From positions 682,001-746,000 of the forward strand of contig NZ_CP059139.1 of assembly GCF_014109765.1 (NCBI RefSeq): 64,000 nt of DNA, given 5' to 3'. The position numbers were made by a program, and so were the translations under genes. The stretch is from Pseudomonas berkeleyensis (GTDB taxonomy: Bacteria; Pseudomonadota; Gammaproteobacteria; Pseudomonadales; Pseudomonadaceae). Positions 43,556 to 53,184 of the stretch are shown in pieces (position 1 is the stretch's first letter; the number at the start of each line of letters is the position of its first letter). The notes beneath the pieces were generated by a model that saw nothing but the letters and a program-made list of their open reading frames with translations, did no database searches and had not been told where the DNA came from.

Positions 43556-44451
43556 TGTTGAGTCGTCTGCAATTCTGGCGTGAACGTGGCTGGACGCCTA
43601 TTTCCGCCGCCGACTATGCCGCGACCTGGGCCCGTTTCGGCGGCAGCGTTGCCACCCATCCCCAGGTGGTCGTGCGCCTGGCTGATCTGGCCGGTATCCC
43701 GGTGCGTTACCTGGGGTGGATGATCGATGGCGAGCTGCAAGCCGCTATCCCGACCTGGGGGCGACATCTGGCCTTGTCCAAGGATGTGCTCAAGCTGCGG
43801 GGTAAGCGCGGTCTGTTCGACCTGGGCAATGCCGAGATCATTCTGCCGCTGGCAACTGGTGCGCAGGTTGCGCTGCGCCATCGTGCTCGCTACCTGTCCG
43901 AACTCAATGCGACCGGGCTGATTGGCATCAGCGAGCAGCCTGAAGGCCTGGCGCTGGCTCGTGAGCCGGAGCAGTACAGCAAGAAATTCCGCTATAACCA
44001 GCGCCGTGAACAGCGTTTGCTGGAAGAGGCGGGTGGGGTGATCCGGCCGATGCTTGAGCTGACACCGCAGGAACAGGCGCGCATCTACGCTGACCTGTTC
44101 CAGCGCCGTTGGGGCTTCGAGGCCACCGGGAAGGATCATCTGGCGGAGGTATTCGCTCTGTTGCGCGAATTCATGACCGGTTCCTTGATCTATCTGAACG
44201 ATGAGCCGGTGGCGATCCAGGTGCTCTATCGTGTCGAGGCGCCGCAGTGGGTCAGCCTGGAATACATCAACGGCGGGGTCGACCCGCAGCAGCGCGAGTT
44301 CAGCCCCGGCAGCGTACTCAGCTTCGTCAATACGCAAGGTGAATGGGAACATGCGCGCGCGCTGGGCAAGCCGCTGCGCTATTCCTTCGGTCGCGCCGAC
44401 CGCGAATACAAGGATCGCTGGTGCAACCGGGTGCCGGTCTATCAGGTGTAA
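43555..44451 (+). CDS. Mig-14-like protein
   Basis: A 298-residue protein matching the Mig-14 family (PA5003-like), linked in Salmonella and Pseudomonas to resistance against antimicrobial peptides. WTPISAADYAATWARFGGSV near the start and GGVDPQQREFSPGSVLSFVN (near residue 240) are the recognisable blocks. The C-terminal half resembles a GNAT/FemAB-type acyltransferase, with KKFRYNQRREQRLLEEAGGV and PVAIQVLYRVEAPQWVSLEY. No membrane helix is visible. It overlaps msbA by 1 bp and precedes dnpA by 4 bp. Biochemical activity is not established. Confidence 0.87.
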   Translation: MLSRLQFWRERGWTPISAADYAATWARFGGSVATHPQVVVRLADLAGIPVRYLGWMIDGELQAAIPTWGRHLALSKDVLKLRGKRGLFDLGNAEIILPLATGAQVALRHRARYLSELNATGLIGISEQPEGLALAREPEQYSKKFRYNQRREQRLLEEAGGVIRPMLELTPQEQARIYADLFQRRWGFEATGKDHLAEVFALLREFMTGSLIYLNDEPVAIQVLYRVEAPQWVSLEYINGGVDPQQREFSPGSVLSFVNTQGEWEHARALGKPLRYSFGRADREYKDRWCNRVPVYQV

Positions 44452-44455
44452 ATCG

Positions 44456-45838
44456 ATGAACGGACGCAAGCAGCAACTGCTCAAGCGCCACCGGCGTAAC
44501 AAGCGCATCGCCATGCTGGTAGCCCTGCTGGCTTTGCTCGCGCTCGGTGTGCTGGTCGCCTGGTGGCTGCCGCCTCTACTGCTGGTGCTGGGCTGGGTGG
44601 CGCACGAGGCCTGGTTTGCCGATCATCTGTTCTATTCGCCGCGCGACGATTACCGCTACGACTTCCCCGATGACTGTCTCAGCCTGCCGGCGCGTATCGA
44701 GCGGGGGGCGCTGCAGGTCGAAGCCGATCTAGATGACTACGACACCCTGGTGCTCGAGCTACGACTGACGGCGACCTGGCTGGGGCGTTGGCTCGATCCC
44801 TATGTACTGGTGGGCGATGATCGCCAGGATTTCGAGCGCGGCGTCGCCGGGCGGCGCTACCTCAACCTGTCCGGCGTGCAGGCCAATGGCCTGAACATCG
44901 TGTCGCGCTTCTGCCGCATCGAGGGCGAGCTGCGCTTGCATGCCATGCATAACCCGGACTATGCCGCGCAGCGCATGCTGATCATCGCGCCGCATGCCGA
45001 CGACGCCGAACTGGCCGCCTTTGGTCAGTACAGCCGCTCGTCCGACACCGCCATCGTCACCCTGACTCAGGGTGAGATCGAGGCCGAAAACTATCAGCGG
45101 CTGGGGTTGGACAAGGCCGCCGCCGCTCGCCTGAAGGGCCGCCTGCGTGCCTGGGACAGCCTGGCCGCGCCGCTCTGGGGGGGCGTGCCGCAGCAGCGCT
45201 GCGTGCAGCTCGGCTACTACTGCCTGCAACTGCCGGCCATGGCCGAGCAACCGCAAGTGCCCTTCGGTTCCCGTGAGTCGGGGGAAAGCGATGTGCGCCC
45301 TGTGCGCCGTCACAACCCGCTGACTCTGCCGGCCGATGCCGACGGTCTGCCGACCTGGGACAACCTGATCGCCGACCTGGTCGCAGTGATCGAGCATTAC
45401 CGCCCCGAAGTGCTGCTGACGCCGCATCCGCAACTCGATCCACATCACGACCATGTTGCCAGTACGCGTGCCGTGCTCGAAGCCTGCGAGCGCAGCGGCT
45501 GGAAGCCACAAACCCTGTTGCTCTACGCCAATCACCTGCATGACAACGACCGCTGGCCCATGGGGCCGGCGGGTAATGGCATCGCCTTGCCGCCGGCGAT
45601 CACGCCGTTGCCGGCCGACCGCCTGTGGAGCCCGACGCTGGATGCCGAGCGGCAAATGGACAAGGCCATGGCGCTGGGCCTGCAGCATGATCTGCAAGGC
45701 CCGCTGCCGCTGAAAAGGCGTCTGCGTCGCCTGATTCAGTGGGCCCTGGCCGGGCGCCGCTGGCCGGCCACGGGCGAAGACGAGTTCTTCCGCAAGGCCG
45801 TGCGCCGGCATGAGTTGTTCTGGGTTCGCCCGCTCTGA
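44456..45838 (+). CDS. dnpA: PIG-L family de-N-acetylase DnpA
   Basis: DnpA (PA5002 in P. aeruginosa) is a predicted sugar de-N-acetylase that raises fluoroquinolone tolerance and persistence and is thought to act on LPS. The 460-residue protein has a basic N-terminus, then one or two membrane helices (LVALLALLALGVLVAWWLPP, near residue 20-40). The PIG-L metal site is split: LIIAPHADDAELAAFG (near residue 180) supplies H-x-D-D, and HPQLDPHHDHVASTRA (near residue 325) the further His. The start at 44456 follows AGGTG inside the end of mig-14. In PAO1, dnpA and mig-14 lie beside wapH; here they are beside msbA. Confidence 0.9.
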   Translation: MNGRKQQLLKRHRRNKRIAMLVALLALLALGVLVAWWLPPLLLVLGWVAHEAWFADHLFYSPRDDYRYDFPDDCLSLPARIERGALQVEADLDDYDTLVLELRLTATWLGRWLDPYVLVGDDRQDFERGVAGRRYLNLSGVQANGLNIVSRFCRIEGELRLHAMHNPDYAAQRMLIIAPHADDAELAAFGQYSRSSDTAIVTLTQGEIEAENYQRLGLDKAAAARLKGRLRAWDSLAAPLWGGVPQQRCVQLGYYCLQLPAMAEQPQVPFGSRESGESDVRPVRRHNPLTLPADADGLPTWDNLIADLVAVIEHYRPEVLLTPHPQLDPHHDHVASTRAVLEACERSGWKPQTLLLYANHLHDNDRWPMGPAGNGIALPPAITPLPADRLWSPTLDAERQMDKAMALGLQHDLQGPLPLKRRLRRLIQWALAGRRWPATGEDEFFRKAVRRHELFWVRPL

Positions 45839-45858
45839 ACAGCTCGTCGTACTCGTCA

Positions 45859-45867
45859 TGCTATGAT
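45859..45867 (+). promoter_or_regulatory. Probable extended -10 promoter of hldE
   Basis: TGCTATGAT is an extended -10 element (TGnTATGAT) 33 bases before the hldE start, in the 61-bp gap after dnpA. A T-run follows. No clear -35 is visible, as is common for extended -10 promoters. It would allow hldE to be expressed apart from msbA-mig-14-dnpA. Confidence 0.5.
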
Positions 45868-45899
45868 TTTTTCCGTTTTTCTCCCCTTCTGGAGCCATC

Positions 45900-47321
45900 A
45901 TGAAACTGACCATGCCTCGCTATGACCAAGCCGCCGTTCTGGTGGTGGGCGATGTGATGCTCGATCGCTACTGGCACGGCGGCACGTCGCGGATTTCCCC
46001 GGAGGCTCCGGTGCCCGTGGTGCGTGTCGACCAGATCGAGGATCGTCCCGGCGGTGCCGCCAACGTGGCGCTGAATATCGCGGCGCTCGGAGCGCGCGCT
46101 CTGCTGGTTGGCGTTACTGGTGAAGACGAGGCGGCTGAAAGTTTGAGCGACAGCCTGCGTGGGGTCGGTGTGGAGACGCATTTTCAGCGCCTCGATGGCC
46201 AACCCACCATCGTCAAGCTGCGCGTGATGAGCCGTCATCAACAATTGCTGCGCATGGATTTCGAGGAGCCGTTCAACACCGATACCGCTGCGCTGGCTCG
46301 GGATGTCGATGCGCTGCTCGATGGGGTCAAGGTGCTGGTGCTGTCAGACTACGGCAAGGGCGCACTGCAGAATCACCAGACGCTGATCCAGGCTGCACGC
46401 AGGAAGAACATTCCGGTGCTGGCCGACCCGAAGGGCAAGGATTTCTCCATCTACCGTGGCGCCAGCCTGATCACGCCGAATCTGCACGAGTTCGAAACCA
46501 TCGTCGGTGGCTGTGCCGATGAGGCCGAACTGGTCAGCAAGGGTGCCAAGCTGATGACCGAGCTGGAGCTGGGTGCCCTGCTGGTGACGCGCGGCGAGCA
46601 TGGCATGACCCTGCTGCGTCCGGGGCATGCGCCACTGCACCTGCCGGCCCGTGCCCGTGAAGTGTTCGATGTGACCGGTGCCGGTGACACGGTAATTTCC
46701 ACCCTGGCGGCGTCCATCGCCGCAGGCGAGGAGTTGCCGCAGGCCGTGGCCCTGGCCAACCTTGCTGCCGGTATCGTCGTGGGCAAATTGGGTACCGCTG
46801 CTATCAGCGCACCGGAGCTGCGCCGTGCCGTACAGCGTGAAGAGGGATCCGAGCGTGGCGTGCTGAGCCTGGATCAGTTGCTGATCGCTATCGAGGATGC
46901 GCGTGCCCATGGCGAGAAGATCGTCTTCACCAATGGCTGCTTCGACATTCTGCATGCCGGTCACGTGACCTATCTGGAGCAGGCGCGTGCGCAGGGTGAC
47001 CGTTTGATCGTGGCGATCAACGACGATGCCTCGGTCAGCCGTCTGAAAGGCCCGGGTCGTCCGATCAATGCCGTAGACCGTCGCATGGCGGTGCTGGCGG
47101 GGCTCGGTGCGGTGGATTGGGTCGTGAGCTTCGCCGAAGACACTCCTGAGCGTCTGCTCAAGCAGGTGCAGCCCGATGTGCTGGTCAAGGGCGGCGACTA
47201 CGGCATCGAGCAGGTAGTAGGTGCTGATATCGTTCAGGCATACGGCGGCGAAGTGCGCGTGCTCGGTTTGGTGGAAAACAGCTCCACCACCGCGATTGTC
47301 GAGAAAATTCGCAGCAAGTGA
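45900..47321 (+). CDS. hldE: Bifunctional heptose-7-phosphate kinase/heptose-1-phosphate adenylyltransferase
   Basis: HldE (RfaE) makes the activated heptose used by WaaC and WaaF: a ribokinase-type domain phosphorylates C1 of heptose 7-phosphate, then a nucleotidyltransferase domain makes ADP-heptose. The protein is 473 residues. [20 protein letters not shown] (near residue 45) and [20 protein letters not shown] (near residue 255) mark the kinase. [20 protein letters not shown] (near residue 345) with the HxGH site marks the transferase. Both active sites look intact. ATG 45900 follows GGAG. A strong hairpin follows the stop. Confidence 0.97.
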   Translation: MKLTMPRYDQAAVLVVGDVMLDRYWHGGTSRISPEAPVPVVRVDQIEDRPGGAANVALNIAALGARALLVGVTGEDEAAESLSDSLRGVGVETHFQRLDGQPTIVKLRVMSRHQQLLRMDFEEPFNTDTAALARDVDALLDGVKVLVLSDYGKGALQNHQTLIQAARRKNIPVLADPKGKDFSIYRGASLITPNLHEFETIVGGCADEAELVSKGAKLMTELELGALLVTRGEHGMTLLRPGHAPLHLPARAREVFDVTGAGDTVISTLAASIAAGEELPQAVALANLAAGIVVGKLGTAAISAPELRRAVQREEGSERGVLSLDQLLIAIEDARAHGEKIVFTNGCFDILHAGHVTYLEQARAQGDRLIVAINDDASVSRLKGPGRPINAVDRRMAVLAGLGAVDWVVSFAEDTPERLLKQVQPDVLVKGGDYGIEQVVGADIVQAYGGEVRVLGLVENSSTTAIVEKIRSK

Positions 47322-47329
47322 CACGTCAG

Positions 47330-47353
47330 AGGACATGACGTCAGTCATGTCCT
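47330..47353. other. Perfect 10-bp hairpin after hldE
   Basis: AGGACATGAC-GTCA-GTCATGTCCT begins 9 bases after the hldE stop. The stem is perfect, but no T-run follows, so it is not a standard terminator. It could shield the 3' end of the hldE mRNA or bind a dimeric protein. The rest of the 154-base gap before the next gene shows nothing else. Confidence 0.6.
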
Positions 47354-47475
47354 GTCCGCGCCCTTCCAGGAATACGGCTTGACCTGATTGCCGCAGCGCT
47401 GCGTCTTGAGGGTCATAGTCGCTTGTCAGTCGGCGGCGCATCATCGGTGGCACCTCTCATGTGGAGCGAGATGCC

Positions 47476-48756
47476 ATGACCGTCGATGTACAGGGCCAGG
47501 CCCTGAGCGTACTGAGCAAACTGGCCCAGGCCGACTGGCCAGACCGCCTCAATGTGCGCAAGTCCTTCGAGAAACTCGTCTATAGCGGTAGCCGCGCCAG
47601 CTTTCGCCTGGCTGCTGGCCGTGCCAGCAGCGCGCCGCGTGAAGCGCGCCCGGCTGCCGATGACTTGTTCGACCTGTCACTGACTGAAGAACAGCAGATG
47701 CTGGTGGATATGCTTCAAGGCTTCGCCTTGGAGGTTCTGCGTCCGGCTGCGCATGAGGCAGACGCTCAGGCGCGCGTGTCTGCTGCACTGATCAATCAGG
47801 CACGTGAACTGGGCTTGGCCCACTATGGTGTGGGTGAGGCGCATGGTGGACTGGCCGGAGAGCGCACCGTACTCAGTAATGCGCTGATCGCCGAAAGCCT
47901 GGCGCAGGGAGATTTCTCCCTGGCCGCTGCGCTGCTGGTGCCGCTTTCCGCCGCCAACTGCATCCGTCGTTGGGGCTCGCCTGAGCAACAGGCGGCCTGG
48001 CTACCGGCTTTCGTCAGTGAGGAGGGGCCTCGGCCCTTCGCCTTGGCAGTGTGCGAGCCAGGCGTGTTAAGCGATGCGCGTCAGCCCACCACGCGAGCGC
48101 GCAAGCGTGGCAAGCATTACCTGCTCGATGGCGAGAAGGCACTGGTCATCGGCGGTCTAGGTGCCAGTCAGTTGATCGTCAGCGCTCAGGCCGGTGATGG
48201 CCCGGCGTTGTTCATCGTCGATGCGGCGAGCAAGGGTGTCACCCGCCGTGCCGAGCCTGCGATGGGGCTGAAGGCCTGCGGCCTGGCGCGCATTCAACTC
48301 AAAGGTGTGAAGGTACCGCTCGAGTCTCGGCTAGCTGGTGAGAACTTCGACTTTCAGGCCTTTCTCGATTGCAGCGCGTTGGCGCTGTGCTCGCTTGCTG
48401 TCGGTTCGGCGCAGGCGGCGCTGGACTACGTGACGACCTACTGCAATGAGCGCCAAGCCTTCGGTGAGCCGATCAGTCATCGTCAGGGCGTGGCCTTCAT
48501 GGTCGCCGACATCGCCATCGAACTGGATGCCATGCGCTTGCTGCTTTGGCGTGCCTGCGCGCGTGCCGAGGCCGGCTTGCCATTTCGCCGTGAGGCGTAC
48601 CTGGCGCGCCTGCTCTGCGCGGAGAAGGCGATGAAGATCGGCTCCGACGCGGTGCAACTGCTCGGCGGCCATGGTTTTACCCAGGAGCACCCGGCCGAGC
48701 GCTGGTATCGCGACCTGCGCAGCGTCGCCGTGCTCGCTGGCGGCCTTCATCTATAG
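47476..48756 (+). CDS. Acyl-CoA dehydrogenase-like protein lacking the catalytic Glu
   Basis: A 426-residue member of the acyl-CoA dehydrogenase fold (PA4995 position). A 70-residue N-terminal extension precedes the helical domain. The flavin loop is degenerate (LAVCEPGVLSDARQPTTRAR, where active enzymes have TEPxAGSD), and the C-terminus reads HPAERWYRDLRSVAVLAGGL, with LAGG in place of the YEGT that carries the catalytic Glu. GLKACGLARIQLKGVKVP and GGHGFTQEHPAER are kept. It is probably a non-catalytic partner of the enzyme encoded 10 bp downstream, as in heteromeric acyl-CoA dehydrogenases of actinobacteria. The start at 47476 has GGAG; the pairing is inference. Confidence 0.88.
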   Translation: MTVDVQGQALSVLSKLAQADWPDRLNVRKSFEKLVYSGSRASFRLAAGRASSAPREARPAADDLFDLSLTEEQQMLVDMLQGFALEVLRPAAHEADAQARVSAALINQARELGLAHYGVGEAHGGLAGERTVLSNALIAESLAQGDFSLAAALLVPLSAANCIRRWGSPEQQAAWLPAFVSEEGPRPFALAVCEPGVLSDARQPTTRARKRGKHYLLDGEKALVIGGLGASQLIVSAQAGDGPALFIVDAASKGVTRRAEPAMGLKACGLARIQLKGVKVPLESRLAGENFDFQAFLDCSALALCSLAVGSAQAALDYVTTYCNERQAFGEPISHRQGVAFMVADIAIELDAMRLLLWRACARAEAGLPFRREAYLARLLCAEKAMKIGSDAVQLLGGHGFTQEHPAERWYRDLRSVAVLAGGLHL

Positions 48757-48766
48757 GGTGGCAACG

Positions 48767-49978
48767 ATGAATCTGGAAACTCCGAAGAAATTCCGCGGCC
48801 TGCAACACCAGGCTGGACAGGTGGCCAAGCACTATTTCCGGCCAATCTCGCGCAAGTATGACAAGGCCGAGCACGCCTATCCCAAGGAGCTGGATCTGCT
48901 TGCCGCGCTGCTCGACGGCATGAACGAAGGCTCTCCCGAGGCCGTCGGCGCTGGTTCGGCCAGCAAGCGTGGTGCGGCTCGCGAGCAGCAGGACGGTATC
49001 AAGAACGGCGGCAATATGGCGGCGCTGCTCGGTGTGATGGAGCTGTGCTGGGGCGACGTCGGTCTATTGCTGGCCATGCCCCGCCAGGGCCTGGGCAACG
49101 CGGCTATCGCGGCGGTGGCCAATGACGAGCAACTGACACGCTTCGGCAGAACCTGGGCGGCCATGGCCATTACCGAGCCGGGATGCGGCTCCGACTCGGC
49201 GGCGATTCGTACCACTGCAGTGAAGGATGGCGATCATTACATCCTCAATGGCGAAAAGATTTTCGTCACTTCCGGCGAGCGCGCGGATTCGGTGGTGGTC
49301 TGGGCCAGCCTGGACAAGAGTCTCGGACGTGCAGCGATCAAGTCCTTCGTGGTGGAGAAGGGCACGCCTGGCATGACGGTCACCCGTCTGGAAAAGAAGC
49401 TGGGCATCAAGGCATCGGACACCGCCTCGATCAGCTTCAGCGATTGCCGTGTACCGGCGGCCAATTTGCTGGGCAACGCCGAAATCGATGTGCAGAAGGG
49501 TTTTGCCGGGGTCATGGAGACCTTCGACAACACTCGGCCACTGGTCGCTGGCATGGCTGTCGGCGTGGCTCGTGCAGCGTTGGAGCGCACCCGTGAGTTG
49601 TTGCTCAAGGCGGGTTGCCGTTTCGACTACGCCAAGCCGCTGCTGGCCGTTACTCACGCCGAGGCGACGCTGTATCGGCTGGAGGCTGAGTGGGAGGCGG
49701 CGCGCCTGTTGACGCTGAAGGCTGCATGGATGGCTGACAACAAGCTGCCCAATTCGAAGGAGGCCTCCATTGCCAAGGCCAAGGCAGGACGCGTGGCCAG
49801 CGAGGTGACGCTCAAATGTGTCGAGTTGGCCGGTGCGATGGGATATGGCGAGGACGAGTTGTTGGAGAAGTGGGCGCGTGATTCGAAGATTCTCGACATC
49901 TTCGAAGGCACCCAGCAGATTCAGTTGCTGATCGTCGCTCGGCGGTTGTTGGGCAAGAGCTCCAGTGAGCTCAAGTAA
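48767..49978 (+). CDS. Acyl-CoA dehydrogenase, catalytically complete
   Basis: A 403-residue acyl-CoA dehydrogenase (PA4994-like). ITEPGCGSDSAAIRTTA (near residue 135) and LNGEKIFVTSGERAD form the FAD/substrate site, and DIFEGTQQIQLLIVARRLLG at the C-terminus carries the catalytic Glu. KLGIKASDTASISFSDCRVP is a further family block. The N-terminal METPKK-like MNLETPKKFRGLQHQAGQ and a long insert with DGMNEGSPEAVG are shared with PA4994. ATG 48767 is used; GTG 48758 is an alternative. It forms an operon with the preceding degenerate homologue and ends at a strong terminator. The substrate is unknown. Confidence 0.93.
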   Translation: MNLETPKKFRGLQHQAGQVAKHYFRPISRKYDKAEHAYPKELDLLAALLDGMNEGSPEAVGAGSASKRGAAREQQDGIKNGGNMAALLGVMELCWGDVGLLLAMPRQGLGNAAIAAVANDEQLTRFGRTWAAMAITEPGCGSDSAAIRTTAVKDGDHYILNGEKIFVTSGERADSVVVWASLDKSLGRAAIKSFVVEKGTPGMTVTRLEKKLGIKASDTASISFSDCRVPAANLLGNAEIDVQKGFAGVMETFDNTRPLVAGMAVGVARAALERTRELLLKAGCRFDYAKPLLAVTHAEATLYRLEAEWEAARLLTLKAAWMADNKLPNSKEASIAKAKAGRVASEVTLKCVELAGAMGYGEDELLEKWARDSKILDIFEGTQQIQLLIVARRLLGKSSSELK

Positions 49979-50000
49979 GACACGCGAGTTGCATCCTACA

Positions 50001-50032
50001 AGCAAAAAGCCCGCATTTGCGGGCTTTTTGCT
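50001..50032. terminator. Bidirectional rho-independent terminator
   Basis: AGCAAAAAGCCCGCA (50001-50015), loop TT, and TGCGGGCTTTTTGCT (50018-50032) form a perfect 15-bp stem with A- and T-runs on both sides. It separates the convergent acyl-CoA dehydrogenase and PqiC-like genes and can stop transcription from both strands. Confidence 0.95.
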
Positions 50033-50757
50033 TAGAAGCGGAAGACTTCCGTATCGATCTTGATGGGTTCTGCCACCGGAATCTTCGGCCCGGCAGCGGC
50101 CGGTTCTTGCGGTTTGGCCTTGGCCACCGGAGGTTTCTTGCGTACTGGCTCGGGTGTCGGGTCTGTAGCCGCTGCCACCGGCTGGATGGCGGTCGCCAGT
50201 TGTGCTGCCAGACGCTGTACCAGCGCGCTCTGTGCCTTGACTTGTTCTGCCAGGGGGCCGCTGTGAGGCTCTTCCAGGCGGATCAGACGGCTATCGCGCA
50301 GTTGCCCGCGACGGTCGAGCAGACGCCACTGTGCTTCCAGAACGGCGGGTTGGGTCGGGCCGGAGTCCAGTCGGGTAATGGTCAGCATGACCTGAGCGTC
50401 AGCGCTGAAGCCCGGAGCTGCCGGGGCCAGCACCAGGCGCTGGCTGTCAAGGCGCCAGGCCAGTTGACGCAGCATCTGCTGGTCGATGTCGTTGGCCAGG
50501 CCGCTGGCCCAGCGAGCGTTCTGGGCAGCGACCAGGCTGCCATCGGCTTGGCGTTGCAGCAGGTTCTGCTGACGCAGGTAGTCGGCCACGCTGATCGGAC
50601 CGACCAGTACGGTGACACCATTGTCCTTGGTTGGCGTCACGGCGCTGCCGCTATCCAATTGGTAGAGGGGCACCGGCTTCTGCTGCAGCAGGCTGCAACC
50701 GCTCAGCATGAGCAGCGTGGTCAGAAGTAGAGCCACAGGGCGTACTACAGTCATCAT
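50032..50757 (-). CDS. PqiC/YmbA-like outer-membrane lipoprotein
   Basis: A 241-residue predicted lipoprotein. MMTVVRPVALLLTTLLMLSG ends in a lipobox (LSGCS, Cys near residue 21), so it is anchored in a membrane by lipid. VPLYQLDSG, VLVGPISVADYLRQQNLLQR and WASGLANDIDQQMLRQLAWR are typical of the PqiC/ABC-transport auxiliary family, which couples MCE-type (PqiB) tubes to the outer membrane. The tail is Pro/Lys/Ala-rich and longer than in YmbA. There is no pqiAB gene beside it. The start is ATG 50757 (ATG 50754 is possible). Confidence 0.85.
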   Translation of the reverse strand: MMTVVRPVALLLTTLLMLSGCSLLQQKPVPLYQLDSGSAVTPTKDNGVTVLVGPISVADYLRQQNLLQRQADGSLVAAQNARWASGLANDIDQQMLRQLAWRLDSQRLVLAPAAPGFSADAQVMLTITRLDSGPTQPAVLEAQWRLLDRRGQLRDSRLIRLEEPHSGPLAEQVKAQSALVQRLAAQLATAIQPVAAATDPTPEPVRKKPPVAKAKPQEPAAAGPKIPVAEPIKIDTEVFRF

Positions 50758-50927
50758 TCGTTCCCGGCAGCTGCTTATGGGGCAACCGCACATCGATCCC
50801 ATATCATGCAGTGGGGCCATGCACATGACCCAGGGCGCGTATCATCCGTCAAACCGCGCTACGACTCCAGCCTTGACTGCCTGCCGGTAGCGCGGATATC
50901 CCGGAAGAACGGGGCGTGTTGCCGACG

Positions 50928-53177
50928 CTATTCCACCAGAAGCTGGTCGACGCGCTGGAACCCGCGCGGCAGCTTGTTGCCACGGCGGCCGCGCTCGCCC
51001 TTGTAGTGCTCCAGGTCGTCGGCTTTGAGTGTCAGGGTACGCTTCCCGGCCTGCAAAACCAAACTGGCGCCGCTGGGCAGCACGGCCAGATCGGTCAGAT
51101 ACTCCTCACGCGAGGCCACACGTTCGCCAGGAATACCGATGATCTTGTTGCCCTTGCCTTTACCCAGTTGCGGTAGATCCGTGACCTTGAACAGCAGCAG
51201 ACGACCCTCGGTGGTCACTGCGGCCAGCCAATCGTCTTCCAGATTCGTTACTGGTTTGGGGGCAACGACCTTGGCGCCATTGGGCAGGCTCAGTAGCGCT
51301 TTACCCGCTTTGTTCTTGGCTTGCAGATCCTCGCCCTTGACCACGAAACCGTAGCCGGCATCGGAGGCAATGACGTACAGGGCACTGTCTTCCGGCAGCA
51401 TTACGCATTCGAAGGTGGCGCCCGGCGGCGGTGTCAGGCGGCCGGTCAGCGGTTCGCCCTGGCCACGGGCCGATGGCAGCGAGTGGGCTGCCAGCGAGTA
51501 GCTGCGCCCGCTGGAGTCGATGAACACGGCGTACTGATTGGAGCGGCCTGGTGCGGCGGCCTTGAAGCCGTCGCCGGCCTTGTAGGACAGGCCGGTGGCG
51601 TCGATGTCATGGCCCTTGGCGCAGCGTACCCAGCCTTTTTCCGAGAGCACCACGGTGACCGGTTCGGTCGGCATCAGCTCGGTTTCCGACAGGGCCTTGG
51701 CTTCGGCGCGGGCGACGATCGGCGAGCGGCGGTCATCGCCGTACTTCTCGGCGTCCTCGATGATTTCCTTGCGCACCAGCTTCTTCAGCTTGGCTTCGCT
51801 GCCGAGCAGAGCCAGCAGTTTCTCGCGTTCCTTGGCCAGTTCGTCCTGCTCGCCACGGATCTTCATTTCTTCCAGGCGTGCCAATTGGCGCAGGCGGGTG
51901 TCGAGGATGTAGTCGGCCTGCACGTCGGTGAGGCCAAAGGTGTCCATCAGCACCGGCTTGGGCGAATCCTCGGTGCGAATGATGCGAATGACTTCATCGA
52001 GGTTGAGGAAGGCGATCAGCAAGCCTTCCAACAGGTGCAGGCGTTTCTCCACCTTGTCCAGGCGGAACTGCAGGCGGCGGCGCACGGTGCCGACGCGGTA
52101 CACCAGCCATTCGCTGAGCAGGGTGCGCAGATCCTTGACCTGCGGCTTGCCGTCGAGGCCGATGACGTTGGTGTTGACCCGGTAGCTGGACTCCAGATCG
52201 GTGGTGGCGAACAGGTGGGTCATCAGTTCGTCGGCATCGACGCGGTTGGAGCGTGGGATGATGACGATGCGGGTCGGGTTCTCATGATCCGACTCGTCAC
52301 GCAGGTCGGCGACCATTGGCAGCTTCTTGGCCTGCATCTGTGCGGCGATCTGCTCCAGCACCTTGGCGCCGGAAACCTGATGGGGCAACGCGGTGACGAC
52401 GATGTCGCCGTCTTCCACGCGATAGACGGCGCGCATGCGCACCGAGCCACGACCGGTCTCGTAGATCTTCAGCAGGTCAGCCTTGGGTGTGATGACCTCG
52501 GCTTCGGTAGGGAAGTCCGGGCCTTGGATATGTTCGCAGAGCTGCTCGACGGTGGCACCGGGCTCGTCCAGCAGGCGCACGCAGGCGGCGGCGACTTCGC
52601 GCAGGTTATGCGGCGGCACATCGGTGGCCATGCCCACGGCGATACCGGTAGTGCCGTTGAGCAGCAGGTTGGGCAGACGTGCCGGCAGGGTCGCCGGCTC
52701 GTTCATCGTGCCGTCGAAGTTCGGTACCCAGTCGACGGTGCCCTGGCCGAGTTCGGTGAGCAGCACTTCCGAGTAACGCGACAGACGCGCTTCGGTATAG
52801 CGCATGGCAGCGAAGGACTTGGGATCGTCCGGCGCACCCCAGTTGCCCTGGCCGTCGACCAGCGTGTAGCGGTAGCTGAACGGCTGCGCCATCAGCACCA
52901 TGGCTTCGTAGCAGGCGCTGTCACCGTGCGGGTGGAACTTGCCGAGCACGTCACCGACGGTACGGGCGGATTTCTTGTGCTTGGAGTCGGCGTCCAGGCC
53001 CAATTCGCTCATGGCATAGACGATGCGGCGCTGCACGGGTTTCAGGCCGTCGCCGATGTGCGGCAGGGCGCGATCCATGATCACGTACATGGAGTAGTTG
53101 AGATAAGCCTGCTCGGTGAAATCGGCGAGTGACCGGCGTTCAACGCCTTCCAGGCTCAAATCGAGGGATTCGCTCAT
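50928..53177 (-). CDS. parC: DNA topoisomerase IV subunit A
   Basis: ParC is the DNA-cleaving subunit of topoisomerase IV, which unlinks daughter chromosomes. The 749-residue protein starts at ATG 53177 ([20 protein letters not shown]) after GAGG. The catalytic Tyr is in [14 protein letters not shown] (near residue 127). The quinolone region reads [18 protein letters not shown], with Ser and Glu at the two main resistance positions, i.e. the susceptible type. [11 protein letters not shown] follows. A C-terminal beta-pinwheel with [16 protein letters not shown] completes the chain. It lies 7 bp after the protease gene, downstream of parE on the same strand. Confidence 0.98.
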   Translation of the reverse strand: MSESLDLSLEGVERRSLADFTEQAYLNYSMYVIMDRALPHIGDGLKPVQRRIVYAMSELGLDADSKHKKSARTVGDVLGKFHPHGDSACYEAMVLMAQPFSYRYTLVDGQGNWGAPDDPKSFAAMRYTEARLSRYSEVLLTELGQGTVDWVPNFDGTMNEPATLPARLPNLLLNGTTGIAVGMATDVPPHNLREVAAACVRLLDEPGATVEQLCEHIQGPDFPTEAEVITPKADLLKIYETGRGSVRMRAVYRVEDGDIVVTALPHQVSGAKVLEQIAAQMQAKKLPMVADLRDESDHENPTRIVIIPRSNRVDADELMTHLFATTDLESSYRVNTNVIGLDGKPQVKDLRTLLSEWLVYRVGTVRRRLQFRLDKVEKRLHLLEGLLIAFLNLDEVIRIIRTEDSPKPVLMDTFGLTDVQADYILDTRLRQLARLEEMKIRGEQDELAKEREKLLALLGSEAKLKKLVRKEIIEDAEKYGDDRRSPIVARAEAKALSETELMPTEPVTVVLSEKGWVRCAKGHDIDATGLSYKAGDGFKAAAPGRSNQYAVFIDSSGRSYSLAAHSLPSARGQGEPLTGRLTPPPGATFECVMLPEDSALYVIASDAGYGFVVKGEDLQAKNKAGKALLSLPNGAKVVAPKPVTNLEDDWLAAVTTEGRLLLFKVTDLPQLGKGKGNKIIGIPGERVASREEYLTDLAVLPSGASLVLQAGKRTLTLKADDLEHYKGERGRRGNKLPRGFQRVDQLLVE

Positions 53178-53184
53178 GCGGGCC

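Noticed and set aside
47330..47353. Rho-independent terminator of hldE
   Set aside because: The hairpin is perfect but is followed by TGTCCGCG rather than a T-run, so it is listed only as a hairpin.
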